Shown here: positions 52,453 to 62,673 of the stretch, in pieces
Numbering within the stretch: position 1 is the first letter of the stretch
Layout: each line of letters opens with the position of its first letter
Origin: a virus
Direction: 5' to 3' (one strand)
IMG/VR virus record: IMGVR_UViG_3300045919_000302
Span: 85,292 to 149,291 of that record
Length of the DNA: 64,000 nucleotides
Notes under the pieces: model-generated
Databases searched by the model: none
Seen by the model: the letters and a program-made list of their open reading frames with translations, nothing else
What the model was told of the DNA's origin: nothing
Position numbers and translations under genes: made by a program

Positions 52453-55400
52453 TCAGGGTTGATAATAACGCATGCATGCCTTCGCGCCGGTCGGCGCAGA
52501 GTAAAGTGCGACTCCCAATTTAACATCATTCGCCGGGTCGCGCTTCTTCAGTTGTCCGCCCGTATCGCCAGTCATGGCGTCGCCTTTCACGACGCTTGTC
52601 GTAGTGAAAGAACACGCGCCACCCGACAAGCTGACCAAGGCATTTCCACCCACCACATCCATCAGAATACCTAGCGCGGTATTGGAAGAAAAAGCCGGAA
52701 TGGCGTTAGAGCCAGTTGAAACCGTAGTAACGCTCGACCCGCCAGCTGGCACGTTGTTGAATACCAACGTTGCGGAAGGGTTTGCGCCAACAGTGTTGTG
52801 GGACAGATTGACGACGTTAGCGGAAGATGACGCAGTCCACCCGGTAAACGCGGACGACATAGCACCAGCTAGAGCCGCAGCATCAAGCGATGTACTTGCT
52901 CCGGGCGTCCAGCTCGGTCCAACGGTAACTGTAAAAGGACTTCCAGCATCAATAGGTGAGGTTAACGTGTACGCCGTCGCCGGAGTCGAAATGACAACCG
53001 TGGCGGAGGTGAGTGATATCCCGGTTTCGTAACTCGCTGCGATCGGATGTAGGTTCAGACCGGCTGGGCTTTGTGACGATGTGTAAACCGTCGCACCATT
53101 GACGGAATAGACGACATTAGTGCCATCGCTAGCCACTGATACAACATCACCCGGTGCGACAGGCACGCCCGGTGAGGTGATAAACGTGCCTTGTTCGTAG
53201 ATTCGGTAAGACGTGGGAGCGCCGTCAGTAGAAATCGCAAAGTGGATGGCGGTATAGGACGCTGGCGTCAGGACTTCGCTAAGCCCCAGCATCGTTGAAA
53301 AACCTGTTGGGACGACTCCGCTTACAGAAATCACGCCCGTTGTGGACGCATTTGAATACGCGAGCGAGTCCCATCCTCCTGGTGAGGTTTTGGTCAACTC
53401 AGAGCCGGAAGCTGTAAAGTTTGTTAAATTATCCCATGACACAGGTCCGGACGACGACCCCCCTAGCGTACTGACCTGATTTACCGTTATTGAAAAACTG
53501 GCCGCAGTGCCGGTTACGGCTGGCGTGGGCGCGTATACATCCGCGAACCCGCCTTGTTCCATCATCAGCTTTCCGATATCGGCTGTGGTGACACCAGTGG
53601 CTGCTGGCACCGCATAGGTTGCAGATGCGGTCACCGATTGTTTGTTGGCAGCGTCATTGGGATTTACTGGGTCGGCAACCCCGGTGATAGGTATAGGGCT
53701 TCCGTCTCCGTTACCACCCAAGTCCAGACGATTAGTGTGCAAAGTCATTGAACTAAGCGTGACAAGGCTGTTGTTAGCTGCCCTGATAACTACAGAACTC
53801 CCAGTTCCCTTTGATGTCAGATTTAAGCTACTTGCGTGAATAATCTCTGAAGCCCAAATGTCTAAATAGGGTTTTCCACTATTTCCCAGTGACCACGTAT
53901 TGGCTGAGTCCGGAAAAACGTCTTGTGTTTGAAGCGATGAGCCTAAAATGATTGGATCAGAGAAAGTCGTCGCACCGGCACAAGTCCCCCCAAAGCAGCT
54001 AGGCCCTGTAGGTCCAGTGGCACCGCTTTCACCGGTTTGGCCCGTCGCGCCGCTCGCGCCGGTCTGGCCCGTTTGACCGCTTGCACCGGCCCCAGTAGGG
54101 CCAGTCTCTCCGGTGGCCCCGGTTTGTCCGGTCTGACCAGAAGCGCCGGTCTGGCCGGTTGCACCAGCTCCGGTGGGCCCGATGTTTCCGGGGGCACCCT
54201 GATCTCCGGCCGAAGCAATCGCAGCGCCAGATGTGACTGTGGTGCCTGGCGCGACGTTACTCGGAGTCCCGAGATTCTTCACGCTGATGTGTGTGCCGTC
54301 CGTAATGGAATTCAGAAGGTAGTATCCACCTCCTTGAATGAAAATGGTTTGCCCAGCGCTCATCCAGGCGGATCCGCCATTCAAGCCGGTCAGAACGATC
54401 CCGATGTTGGAGTTCACCGCAGGCTGGGTGAAGCTAATGCCAAGGGCCGACCACGCCGATTGCCCGGCGGCACCCGCAGCACCAGGGAGACCGTCATTTC
54501 CAGATGCCCCGGTGGCACCGGTTTGGCCGGTGGATCCAGCGCCGCTTGCGCCAGTAGCTCCGGTCGCTCCTGTAGTCCCGCTCGCGCCAGTCTGCCCTGT
54601 AGATCCGGCACCAGAGGCCCCAGTCGCCCCGGAAGCGCCAGAAGCTCCGGTTTGTCCGGTTTGTCCTGTCGCGCCTGCGCCTGTTGCACCCGTTGCGCCA
54701 GTTTCTCCGGATGCTCCGGTAGCTCCAGACCCAGTTGGCCCAGTCTGACCAGAGGCCCCAGTTTGTCCGGAAGCTCCAGTTTGACCAGAAGCCCCAGAAG
54801 CGCCGATTGCTCCGTCAGCTCCAGAGGCACCAGTTTGGCCAGAAGCTCCGGTTTGACCAGAGGCTCCAGTTTGGCCAGAAGCTCCGGTAGGCCCAGTGAT
54901 CGCGGCTCTCGTGTCCACGTAGTTTTTAGTTGCGGCATCTTGCGGCCCTGTCGGATCAGTAATTCCGTGAATTGTTCCTGATCCTCCAAAATCAATGGAT
55001 CCCCCGTAAGGTTGATTCGCCCCCGTGCTGTTGAGCTTTGAGGAAAGAGCAGAGTCTACATAGGTCTTACGAACAGCGTCTCCAGTGCCAATTGGAGCTG
55101 GAAGATTTCTGATTTTAAATCCAGAATTCATATCGATGTCGCCAGACATCGTTCCGCCACTCAGAGGTAGGTAATCTTGCGCGAGACCCAGGGAAGATCC
55201 ATTGAAAGATAACCCGGTGCCAGCGGCCACAACCGTTCCGTCAGCGCCAGAAGCGCCCGTAGCGCCGGTAGATCCAGAGCCGCCAGTAGCGCCCGTCTGT
55301 CCAGTATTGCCGGTGGACCCAGCCCCAGTAGGACCGGTAGCGCCGGAATTACCCGTGCCGCCCGTAACCCCAGTATTCCCGGTAGACCCAGTGCTGCCGG

Positions 55401-55707
55401 GGCTTCCATTCAGTCCATTCGAGCCTCCGGCCCCAGTAGAGCCAGTGGCTCCAGAGGCTCCGGTAGAGCCAGTCGCACCAGTGCCCCCTCCACCGCCAGC
55501 TCCGAGATCCGCAGGTCCGCTGACACCCTGAACTCGTGGGCGCTGGGTCGTCGTATTGTACCAGATCCGTCCAGTGGCCGGACTCACGGGATCTGAAGCG
55601 AGATTCTCTAGTTGAGCTTTTTCAAGTTCACCGTAAATCTTCACCGCCCAGGCGTGAGTTGGTTGCAGGAAGGCAAGAAGGGCGATGTAAAATGCAGCGC
55701 GTTTCAT
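52453..55707 (-). CDS. exported collagen-like fibre protein
   Basis: A 1084-residue protein. Residues 1-21 ([18 protein letters not shown]) look like a signal peptide. Residues ~70-160 and ~260-430 are collagen-like Gly-x-y repeats of the GATG/GQTGAS kind, and another block sits near 500-560; they are separated by globular parts. [20 protein letters not shown] is the fibre motif of many phage tail fibres, followed by [16 protein letters not shown]. The C-terminal ~400 residues are beta-rich. Collagen triple helices give long stiff fibres; the signal peptide is unexplained. Confidence 0.75.
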   Translation of the reverse strand: MKRAAFYIALLAFLQPTHAWAVKIYGELEKAQLENLASDPVSPATGRIWYNTTTQRPRVQGVSGPADLGAGGGGGTGATGSTGASGATGSTGAGGSNGLNGSPGSTGSTGNTGVTGGTGNSGATGPTGAGSTGNTGQTGATGGSGSTGATGASGADGTVVAAGTGLSFNGSSLGLAQDYLPLSGGTMSGDIDMNSGFKIRNLPAPIGTGDAVRKTYVDSALSSKLNSTGANQPYGGSIDFGGSGTIHGITDPTGPQDAATKNYVDTRAAITGPTGASGQTGASGQTGASGQTGASGADGAIGASGASGQTGASGQTGASGQTGPTGSGATGASGETGATGATGAGATGQTGQTGASGASGATGASGAGSTGQTGASGTTGATGATGASGAGSTGQTGATGASGNDGLPGAAGAAGQSAWSALGISFTQPAVNSNIGIVLTGLNGGSAWMSAGQTIFIQGGGYYLLNSITDGTHISVKNLGTPSNVAPGTTVTSGAAIASAGDQGAPGNIGPTGAGATGQTGASGQTGQTGATGETGPTGAGASGQTGQTGASGATGQTGESGATGPTGPSCFGGTCAGATTFSDPIILGSSLQTQDVFPDSANTWSLGNSGKPYLDIWASEIIHASSLNLTSKGTGSSVVIRAANNSLVTLSSMTLHTNRLDLGGNGDGSPIPITGVADPVNPNDAANKQSVTASATYAVPAATGVTTADIGKLMMEQGGFADVYAPTPAVTGTAASFSITVNQVSTLGGSSSGPVSWDNLTNFTASGSELTKTSPGGWDSLAYSNASTTGVISVSGVVPTGFSTMLGLSEVLTPASYTAIHFAISTDGAPTSYRIYEQGTFITSPGVPVAPGDVVSVASDGTNVVYSVNGATVYTSSQSPAGLNLHPIAASYETGISLTSATVVISTPATAYTLTSPIDAGSPFTVTVGPSWTPGASTSLDAAALAGAMSSAFTGWTASSSANVVNLSHNTVGANPSATLVFNNVPAGGSSVTTVSTGSNAIPAFSSNTALGILMDVVGGNALVSLSGGACSFTTTSVVKGDAMTGDTGGQLKKRDPANDVKLGVALYSAPTGAKACMRYYQP

Positions 55708-55714
55708 AAATACC

Positions 55715-56398
55715 TCACTGAATTCCGATAAGACGGTAAGACCCAGCCGGAAGGACTGGTGCGATCACCACGGTGTTCGCATTCGGAGTCGTAATGGTTG
55801 CAATGATCTGCTCAAAGTTATTTGACGGATCTTTAATGGCCCAGACAGCTTTCGTTGCATCCGAAACACCCTGGCCGGACACATTAACAATCTGGGAAGG
55901 AAGTCCGGCAAAACTTAGATCGTTCTCATAGCGGCCCTGTCCCTGGGCGATGCCAGAGACAAAGACTTGCGGGAAGTTCCCATAAAAACGATTCCCCCGG
56001 CGAAATCCAACCGTGAAGAGGCCCTGCTGAATTGCCACAGCTCCGCTAACTACGGCAAAATTAGCGTTTACGGTTCCGCCAGATTCGTTCGGAGCCACTA
56101 CCACCAGTCTGTCGCCATCATTCATCACCGCCTGACGATTTATTGCGTCTGGTCCAAATTTGACGAACAGACTAAACCCTGACTTCATAAGTGGAACCTC
56201 GAAATCAGAATTCCAAGTCAGCGTTCCAGTGTTTTGATCCCAAGATACAATCGAGGGTGGAATCACGATATTCGCAGCCGTGTTCAAGAGAGAAAAAACG
56301 GCTGCGTCCTGCTGGGCGTAAAAAGCAGAGATCAAATCAAAGAAGGGGTCCTGATTCTCATCTGGGAAGTTCCATTTTAAAAACCGAGTCTCAAGCAC
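55715..56398 (-). CDS. putative baseplate/fibre-adaptor protein
   Basis: A 227-residue protein starting at GTG 56398. [19 protein letters not shown] at the start and strands throughout; the C-terminal ~100 residues end in [13 protein letters not shown]. It lies between the J protein and the collagen-like fibre, a place that suggests an adaptor. Family not recognised. Confidence 0.6.
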   Translation of the reverse strand: MLETRFLKWNFPDENQDPFFDLISAFYAQQDAAVFSLLNTAANIVIPPSIVSWDQNTGTLTWNSDFEVPLMKSGFSLFVKFGPDAINRQAVMNDGDRLVVVAPNESGGTVNANFAVVSGAVAIQQGLFTVGFRRGNRFYGNFPQVFVSGIAQGQGRYENDLSFAGLPSQIVNVSGQGVSDATKAVWAIKDPSNNFEQIIATITTPNANTVVIAPVLPAGSYRLIGIQ

Positions 56399-56410
56399 AA
56401 GTCACCGCCT

Positions 56411-58372
56411 TCATGCGTTCACCACTTCCCCGCTGGTCAAGAAGCGCTTCTTTACGGTTACGCTTACAATTCCATTCTGGATAATCTGCTGCTTTCCGAC
56501 GATCAGATTCCCATCGGCATCAATATATTGAGATGGGGCGGTAATCTTCACGTTGATGTACCTGATATCGCCGGCAGCGTTTGCACCTCTGATCGCGTCC
56601 TCGATGTCAGAAACATAGAGGCTCTTCCCTGCCTGTCTCTTCACCAGGAGACCAAAAGGTGTGGTCGCCCTGACGAGTGAGTCCATGCTGATCTGCTCGA
56701 CGTCGGCCTTCACGGCGTTTTGATTGATTCCCATATCTACCTGGATATTGACTGGGACCACTTTGGAAATCCCGTCCACTGCCGTGACTGTAATCGCTGC
56801 ATCCGCAATGCTCTGGATCGAAGATTGAACCGCCTGAAGAGTCAGCGTACTTGGGGAGATGTACTTGTTGTTCGGGTCCACAGAAAGCACAACCACTTGG
56901 ACATTGTTTGCCTTGGATGTGTCGCTCATGGTTTGCGACAGGTAAGTGGAAAGACCGGAAACTGAACTTTGGATCAGACTGAAACCAGATGCCGACTGGG
57001 CAATAATTGGAGCCACACTAGAAATGCCCAAGAAAGAAAGACCGCTCACTCCGAGCGATCCCAATCCTCCGATAAAGAGTCCGGCAATCCCGCTCACCCC
57101 GAGTGACGGTTGACCCGTGAGTCCAAGAAACCCGATCCCAGTAACAGAGCTTCCATTCCATCCGAGAAGCTCGGTCCCGCTAATCCCAAGAGTGCCGATA
57201 CCACTAACTCCAAGTCCAGAGACCCCGCCGACAAGCAGGGAGGGAATCCCCGAGACCCCAAGAGAAGCCTGGCCAGTGACCGAGGTGGCCGCAATCCCGG
57301 TAACCGACTGGTTGACGAGCGCAATTCCAGAATTGATACCGGTGAAAGCAGACTGGATCGTGATATCATTATCGATACCGCGCATAATCTGAGCGTCGGC
57401 AAGGGACACGCCGGTCTGAAGAGCGATAGTATCGTAGTCCGATTTGATGACCGCAGCGTTCTGAGTTCGAAAGAAAGAGGACGAGAATGCACGGACGTGT
57501 CGGATGTCTTCCGCATCCTGGCCAGCATCCGATACAGGATTCGTCAGGGTCATCTGGATCGTCTGATTGTTGATCACCAAGGGGGTGGTTGGACTTAGAA
57601 TCTGATTCTTGCCAACCGATCCCTTTATTCCTTTCCCTGAGCGGTAGCTGATTACGATATGAGAGTTGACAGGAGGAATGCTTCCAGCAATCCCATCTCC
57701 GAATCTAAGTTTCGGAGGGTCCTCTGTGAATAGAATTTCGAAGATCGTGGCCGTTTGAAACTTGATGAGGTCCTGCCTGGTCCAGGAAGATCCGTCAACG
57801 GTCAGAATCATATCTTCTGCGTAAAGACTCTCTCCTGATGCAACGCCAAGGATCAAAAACTGCTGATTCGCAGATCCGTCGGATATGAAGGTCGTTCTGC
57901 GCGTTTGCCCCTCTTTAACCGGGATCGTGAATGTCGTTGTTCCAGGCGAAACGACGAAATCGATCGCGCCCTGGTATTCGTAAATCACACCGCCCGTGGC
58001 GTTGAACTGGAACCCCACGGGGATGGTAACTGGGAACGTGAATGGAGCGCCAGGCATGACTACCGAAATATTAACCGTCGCAGGTGCGGCTGGCTTGATC
58101 GGATAGCCCAACATTCGGGCAAGCTTTGTGATGGACTTATTGAGCCGCGCAGTCGCTAGAAACATCTCGCTTGCCCGGCGATTCACCAGAAAGCTCAGCG
58201 ACTGCATGGCAAATGCGAGCTGGTCGAGCATCGCGTTTCCAAGATTGGTGGCGATGGCGTTTTTGAAGTCTTCTGGGTAATTCGCCGCGAAATAAGCATC
58301 GGCTTCGTCACGATAGGTGCCGAAATCTTCCGCGATGAACTTTACTCTATTGATCTCATCGTTGACAGCCAT
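56411..58372 (-). CDS. baseplate J-like protein with a Gly-rich repeat insertion
   Basis: A 653-residue baseplate wedge protein of the J family: NLGNAMLDQLAFAMQSL near the start, the central DPPKLRFGDGIAGSIPP motif and VRAFSSSFFRTQNAAVIKSDYDTIA. Between about residues 370 and 460 there is an insertion of a hydrophobic repeat (SLGVSGIPSLLVGG, GLGVSGIGTLGISG, SLGVSGIAGLFIGG, SLGVSGLSFLG), about 18 to 25 residues per unit. The C-terminal part has an additional NLIVGKQQII. ATG 58372 shares one base with the gp25 stop. Confidence 0.88.
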   Translation of the reverse strand: MAVNDEINRVKFIAEDFGTYRDEADAYFAANYPEDFKNAIATNLGNAMLDQLAFAMQSLSFLVNRRASEMFLATARLNKSITKLARMLGYPIKPAAPATVNISVVMPGAPFTFPVTIPVGFQFNATGGVIYEYQGAIDFVVSPGTTTFTIPVKEGQTRRTTFISDGSANQQFLILGVASGESLYAEDMILTVDGSSWTRQDLIKFQTATIFEILFTEDPPKLRFGDGIAGSIPPVNSHIVISYRSGKGIKGSVGKNQILSPTTPLVINNQTIQMTLTNPVSDAGQDAEDIRHVRAFSSSFFRTQNAAVIKSDYDTIALQTGVSLADAQIMRGIDNDITIQSAFTGINSGIALVNQSVTGIAATSVTGQASLGVSGIPSLLVGGVSGLGVSGIGTLGISGTELLGWNGSSVTGIGFLGLTGQPSLGVSGIAGLFIGGLGSLGVSGLSFLGISSVAPIIAQSASGFSLIQSSVSGLSTYLSQTMSDTSKANNVQVVVLSVDPNNKYISPSTLTLQAVQSSIQSIADAAITVTAVDGISKVVPVNIQVDMGINQNAVKADVEQISMDSLVRATTPFGLLVKRQAGKSLYVSDIEDAIRGANAAGDIRYINVKITAPSQYIDADGNLIVGKQQIIQNGIVSVTVKKRFLTSGEVVNA

Positions 58373-58743
58373 CAGCCCCTCGTTGCGATCGTAACAAGAC
58401 CCGTTTCGTCTCTCACGCCTTGAACCATGTATCGGATGTTGACGGACACGGTGTGGTTGTCGTCTTTAACATCGATGTCGACGATCTTGACCATAGGGAA
58501 CTCGTCCGCGACACCAGTAAGAATCTCTCTGCGAATCAAAGAGGCAAGCACCGGGCCGGTTGTTTCGAAGATCAACTTCTGTAGATCCGTCCCCAACGTC
58601 GGGCGCATCACGCGAGATCTGCGCGGGGTCCTTAGGAATACAATCAGATCTGACTGGACGACCTGAACTCCAGTGGCAGAGGCCGGCAAGCCCGCGCCTC
58701 CAATCCTAAACGGAAATGAGATCCCTGCAATCACGTTCGCCAT
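58372..58743 (-). CDS. gp25/GpW-like baseplate wedge protein
   Basis: A 123-residue protein of the gp25 family (lysozyme-like but inactive wedge subunit, also in T6SS TssE): FLRTPRRSRVMRPTLGTDL, LASLIRREILTG, and the ending with strands VKIVDIDVKDD and VSVNIRYMV. It joins the J protein to the tail tube end. The 70 bases upstream hold TATAAAG and AGAGGA, a weak promoter and ribosome site. Confidence 0.9.
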   Translation of the reverse strand: MANVIAGISFPFRIGGAGLPASATGVQVVQSDLIVFLRTPRRSRVMRPTLGTDLQKLIFETTGPVLASLIRREILTGVADEFPMVKIVDIDVKDDNHTVSVNIRYMVQGVRDETGLVTIATRG

Positions 58744-58813
58744 CGTTCCTCTTTATACGTCAAGGTTGAGTGTAAATTACTCACCGCCCTAGTTCCACCA
58801 TCATGACCGAACG

Positions 58814-59281
58814 TCATGAGACAGTGATCTCGATCGTGGGTGTCTCTCCGGCTATGTCCGGGAGCGAGAAGTCAGGAAGCGCAGGGACCGCCGGCAAAGA
58901 CGGAAGCGATGGGAGCGACGGCAAGGACAATCCCGGCAGAGATGGGGATGGGAAGCTGATCGAAATGGACGGGGCGACCAGATCCAGGCCGACAGGAGCA
59001 TCGAAACTCGGAACTTCTGGCACCGACGGGAGTGCGGGCAGCGATGGCGCGGCGGGAAGTGACGGCAGCGGCAAGGCCGGAGTCGGGAAGCTGATCGAGA
59101 TCGACGGGGGAGATAATCCCTCCGGAGCCTCAAAGGTCGGGATCTCCGGGAGGGCGGGAAGCGACGGAAGCGAGGGCAGAGCTGGAAGCGACGGTAAGGG
59201 CAGAGCGGGAAGCGGAAGAAACAGCTTCGTCTGGAAAACGATTATCTGACCCACTCTGCCTGTCACGGTTATGGTGGGCAT
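58814..59281 (-). CDS. Leu-Pro repeat protein in the baseplate cluster
   Basis: A 155-residue protein. After a short strand (PTITVTGRVGQIIVF) most of it is an LP(S/A) repeat, e.g. LPLPALPLPSLPALPSLPSL, in three blocks separated by E-I-P-T-F-E-A-P-like and P-S-I-S-I-S-F-P units; each block is about 40-45 residues. It should form an extended polyproline rod. The start at ATG 59281 shares a base with the upstream stop. The function is unknown; length regulation or a flexible linker near the spike is possible. Confidence 0.7.
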   Translation of the reverse strand: MPTITVTGRVGQIIVFQTKLFLPLPALPLPSLPALPSLPSLPALPEIPTFEAPEGLSPPSISISFPTPALPLPSLPAAPSLPALPSVPEVPSFDAPVGLDLVAPSISISFPSPSLPGLSLPSLPSLPSLPAVPALPDFSLPDIAGETPTIEITVS

Positions 59282-59814
59282 CACTGCACCGCGCAAACGC
59301 CGATCAGCGGCGTCGGTGTGGGTGCGATCGAGTTGATTCCAGTCACGATGTAAAAAAGAGAGGAGAAGGCTGAGTGGAACAGATCCGGGATTTGAGACGG
59401 TCCTGGGGTCGGTATGAGTGCAAGAAGTCCAGATAGAAGCGCCGCATACGAGGCCACGAGCGTTGGGCTCGGAATGATCGGAGGCGTGATGACAGAAAAA
59501 GTGGTCGCAGGACTGGGGACTCCAATCGACCCAGCGCTCGCCGACATGGTGGACGCTAGGATCGCGGTTTGCCAAGCGCTCGCCATGGCCAGCTTCCCGG
59601 ATATCGGGTCCACCGTCGGGACGAGCGACGACAGGGGAGCCAGGAATACGGCCTTATTAAAGGTGAACGAGCTGCTGCCAATGAATGGAGTCCCGAGCTG
59701 CATCTTCCCAGTTACCCTGGCATCGATGTAGTTGGCGAGGTTTTCCATCGAAGAGTTTTTGTTCTTCGGGATCTTCTCGAACTCAGACTTCCAAGTGGGA
59801 AGAGAATCGATCAT
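59281..59814 (-). CDS. baseplate-cluster protein of unknown function
   Basis: A 177-residue protein: an N-terminal helical start (SLPTWKSEFEKIPKNKNSS), then a long hydrophobic Ala/Ser/Leu/Pro-rich region (ILASTMSASAGSIGVPSP, VASYAALLSGLLALIPTP) and IVTGINSIAPTPTPLIGVC at the end. It was probably next to the spike gene before the homing endonuclease came between. Its TGA forms the TGATG start of the Leu-Pro protein. Confidence 0.65.
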   Translation of the reverse strand: MIDSLPTWKSEFEKIPKNKNSSMENLANYIDARVTGKMQLGTPFIGSSSFTFNKAVFLAPLSSLVPTVDPISGKLAMASAWQTAILASTMSASAGSIGVPSPATTFSVITPPIIPSPTLVASYAALLSGLLALIPTPGPSQIPDLFHSAFSSLFYIVTGINSIAPTPTPLIGVCAVQ

Positions 59815-60368
59815 GCTCTAGTCCAAGCGTATCCGCCGTGAGTGGTCCTTTTACCCTTAAGGCAGGAGCAGATGGCAGACGGATGAAAACCGTCTGCCCT
59901 GGCGTGGTAGTAACTTTCGTACCTCTTGACCGCTCTCCCGTCTAGGCTCGTCGCAATTACCGGGCATCTACTGCTCTCCCATCTTTGACGAGAACCCCTT
60001 TTTGCATTTTCCAGGTACTCAATCACCCTAATGTTTTCGACTTCATATCCACGATCATTATCTATGCGATCGACTGATGGGCGCTTGCAGGCAGCTATCT
60101 GGTCAGCGACCGAGTCACACCAATAAAAAAATTCTTCCTTTGTCATTTTTAACGGGCGATCGACGCCATTGGCGAGCCAGTCTTTAGATCTAAGTAAAAT
60201 ACTTTGCCAGCGGTGGGTTTTAAAGTGCTGCAAGGTACCTTTAATCGAGGACTGAAACTTGGAACATGCGATGCATCTGGACATAACCCCGTGCTTATAC
60301 TTCTCGCTCTTCCAGAAGAGCGCTAGGGGCTTCTCGTTTTTGCAATGACAGCACTTCTTCTTAATCAT
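59811..60368 (-). CDS. free-standing HNH homing endonuclease with C-terminal NUMOD1 domain
   Basis: A 185-residue protein. Zinc finger at the start (CCHCKNEK ... RCIACSK), HNH-type core with PSVDRIDNDRGYEVENI, and a C-terminal DNA-binding module of the NUMOD1/IENR1 kind (VIATSLDGRAVKRYES, HPSAICSCLKG, THGGYAW). It is inserted between the spike and its neighbour with an ATGA overlap on each side, so it disturbs neither gene. Confidence 0.9.
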   Translation of the reverse strand: MIKKKCCHCKNEKPLALFWKSEKYKHGVMSRCIACSKFQSSIKGTLQHFKTHRWQSILLRSKDWLANGVDRPLKMTKEEFFYWCDSVADQIAACKRPSVDRIDNDRGYEVENIRVIEYLENAKRGSRQRWESSRCPVIATSLDGRAVKRYESYYHARADGFHPSAICSCLKGKRTTHGGYAWTRA

Positions 60369-61306
60369 GGGACATTTAACGGGACTCGGACGTGAGTTGA
60401 TTTCCAGCTTGTGACCGGACTCGCATTATAGACCGCAGGCTGAATGATCGGGGGACCGGAGGGGCCGAGCACGGTCGGCACGGTAAGTGTGGAGAGGTAC
60501 AATTCCAGGTTGTCCGCAATGCAGACGCCCAGGTTTGCGTGATTACCCAGGACGATCGTGCTCGCGGTTAAAACAACCTGGGAACTCGCAGTGATCTCAA
60601 TCGCCTTGTCAGTGATGCTCAGGATCTGCTTGCCTGAAGAATCAGCCAAAGAAATCTTATCGTCGAGCTTGATGAAGGATCCGTCCGGGGACTTTACGGT
60701 CACCTCTTTCTTCTTGTTGTTCATGAATAGGAGTGCTCCGTCAGGGGTCGCGGCCGTGATGTTCCCGTCCTTGTTGATCTGGATCGCGGCGTTGCTTGCG
60801 TGTTGGATGTAAAAACCCTCCTTCCCGGCGGTGTCGTCGATCACCATATAGCTCTTGCCGTTCAGAAAGGAGATCTTGAGTTTCCCATCTGTTTCGTCGA
60901 CCAATATTTTCTGACCGCTCTTGAAAACCCACCCACGCACATTCGGACCGTCAGATCCGTAGCCCCGCCGAAAAGCTGAGGGCAACTCCCCTTGAGCCCA
61001 GAATCCGCCCATATATCTCGGGAAATTGATACTCCCGTTTTCAAAAACGACGTCAACGATCTCGCCTTTGTACGGCGGAAAGAAGCCACCAGTGTCCTTT
61101 CCTGCTAAGTCAGATCCGGCAGGATACGCCCACTGCGCCAACGGCTCGTTCTCACCGAATATGGATGGCAGAGATACTTTGATCCGACCGCGCTGCTCAG
61201 GGTCGTTCGTGTCTTCAACCACGCCAGGGTAAACTGAGTAGTACTTATCATAATACTCCAGGCCGATCTTTCTAATCTTGTCTAAGAACTCAAGGAAGAG
61301 GTTCAT
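60365..61306 (-). CDS. baseplate spike protein, gpV/gp5/VgrG-like OB-fold
   Basis: A 313-residue central spike protein. The N-terminal OB-fold has VYPGVVEDTNDPEQRGRIKV, SLPSIFGE and GGFFPPYKGEIVDVVFENG, then FPRYMGGFW; a triple-stranded beta-helix of short repeats follows (KILVDETDGKLKI, KSYMVIDDTAGKEGFYIQH, GSFIKLDDKISLADSSGK). No lysozyme domain is inserted. It forms the puncturing tip on the gpD-like hub. Confidence 0.92.
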   Translation of the reverse strand: MNLFLEFLDKIRKIGLEYYDKYYSVYPGVVEDTNDPEQRGRIKVSLPSIFGENEPLAQWAYPAGSDLAGKDTGGFFPPYKGEIVDVVFENGSINFPRYMGGFWAQGELPSAFRRGYGSDGPNVRGWVFKSGQKILVDETDGKLKISFLNGKSYMVIDDTAGKEGFYIQHASNAAIQINKDGNITAATPDGALLFMNNKKKEVTVKSPDGSFIKLDDKISLADSSGKQILSITDKAIEITASSQVVLTASTIVLGNHANLGVCIADNLELYLSTLTVPTVLGPSGPPIIQPAVYNASPVTSWKSTHVRVPLNVP

Positions 61307-62673
61307 GAAATCCCACTCGTCTCCGGCCTTACATCGACGCCAAGACCACTCGATACACTTTCAGCTCCGCTCTGAAGCTTCTGTAGTCCCGAGTCGATCA
61401 ATGTAGAAAAGCCCCCGGTCATAGCCAGGTTGACATGAGTTTCAATGCCACTATCACTCATCTCATGGGTGACCTCGTAGAGGTCGTAGGCCCCAGACAG
61501 AAACGGTACCCCGGCGACAGTCACCTTCACCGGCCTGCCAGGAAGAAGATCGACAATGCCAACCGTTGTAATCTCATACCGAAGGGCACTCTCTAGCGCC
61601 GCATGGACCGCAGCCACCACCGTTCCGGCGAGCGAATGCCCCTCTCCGCTGTTGGGTACGTGGATAGTTTTTACTTTTTTCCCAGCTCCGGATCCGGAAA
61701 TGGAACCGTCCCGGGATGCGTGGGTGTCAGTAAACCTCTTGGCAGACTCAGCTCCGGCCTTTTCGGTTCGCCTTGCCTTGGTGGAAGAATCTATGCCAGT
61801 GGCATTGAGTCCAAAACTTTGGCCGGCGAGGTAGTTGTTAATATCGGTCTGCATGTTTATAATCGGATAAACCCCCTTATTTGGGTTGATCTGACTCCAC
61901 AGAACAAAAGTTGCCCCAGATTTTCTCTTCCTCATGAAGTCTTTGCTGATCAATTCATAAACAGGCTTGCTGTTCTTGCTTTTCATGCCGCTCTGATAGA
62001 GCGAGCAGTTAGCATCATGCAGGATGTCATTTGCGATGCTAAAATTGGACTGGTTCATGTTGATCTTGTGAATCTTACTGAGGGCTTTGGCGGCCTGGGA
62101 GTCATTCGGGTCGATCGATATTTCAATCTCTGGCCCAAGAAGAGATTGAATCAATTGGAGCCCGGTCTTGCTGTCAGAGGGCTTTCCACTGGAAACCTTG
62201 GTCTGTTCGAAGTACATCCCGGTCGCTTTGATGGTGATCGAGATACCATCAACTCCGATCTTTACTTCCGGAACGAGGAGCAGGCCCTTGAAGTAGGGCG
62301 ACTGCTTACCACCGTGGTGAAACTTGATGACGACGGTATTGAAGTTGATGCTCGATTTTGAGGCACTCGCAAAGTCTTTGTCGTTTCCGAGAGGTTCGCC
62401 CGTAGCCGATTTGATGGAGAAGCCGATCCCGAGCACGCCGCTCTGAATCAGCTTTATCGCCTGATCGAATGGTGGATTGAAAGTCACCTCGATGTTAGTG
62501 AAACGGAGAAGACTGACGTGGACCTTGGCGTGCGACACGAAGTTGGCGAACTGATCCGAGTTCCCATCCCCACCTTCACCGAAGACGATGTTTCGCAGAG
62601 AACGCGCCACCCCGTCCTTTGATTTAAAATAAATCTCAACGCTCCCGCCGTAGAGGTCGATTATGTCGGCCAT
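61303..62673 (-). CDS. baseplate hub protein, gpD/gp27-like
   Basis: A 456-residue hub. The strand patterns of a late-control-D protein are visible (VEIYFKSKDG; NFNTVVIKFHHGG; VPEVKIGVDGISITIKATG), followed by a LQLIQSLLG segment and the typical end DLYEVTHEMSDSGIETHVNL. It connects the tube with the spike encoded next. The last 30 residues are Ser/Gly-rich. Confidence 0.85.
   Translation of the reverse strand: MADIIDLYGGSVEIYFKSKDGVARSLRNIVFGEGGDGNSDQFANFVSHAKVHVSLLRFTNIEVTFNPPFDQAIKLIQSGVLGIGFSIKSATGEPLGNDKDFASASKSSINFNTVVIKFHHGGKQSPYFKGLLLVPEVKIGVDGISITIKATGMYFEQTKVSSGKPSDSKTGLQLIQSLLGPEIEISIDPNDSQAAKALSKIHKINMNQSNFSIANDILHDANCSLYQSGMKSKNSKPVYELISKDFMRKRKSGATFVLWSQINPNKGVYPIINMQTDINNYLAGQSFGLNATGIDSSTKARRTEKAGAESAKRFTDTHASRDGSISGSGAGKKVKTIHVPNSGEGHSLAGTVVAAVHAALESALRYEITTVGIVDLLPGRPVKVTVAGVPFLSGAYDLYEVTHEMSDSGIETHVNLAMTGGFSTLIDSGLQKLQSGAESVSSGLGVDVRPETSGIS

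Noticed and set aside
54037-54981. Long plus-strand open frame of 314 codons opposite the collagen-like gene
   Set aside because: GC-rich Gly-x-y repeats lack stops on both strands; the product is Ser/Arg/Cys-rich low complexity with no ribosome site.
58803-59249. Plus-strand collagen-like reading frame of 148 codons
   Set aside because: It is the exact complement of the Leu-Pro repeat gene; the minus-strand gene has a TGATG coupling to its neighbour and fits the operon. Kept only as an observation in the findings.
59282-59575. 98-residue N-terminal extension of the Leu-Pro protein
   Set aside because: Cys/His/Trp-rich shadow of the gene at 59281; the TGATG start is far better.
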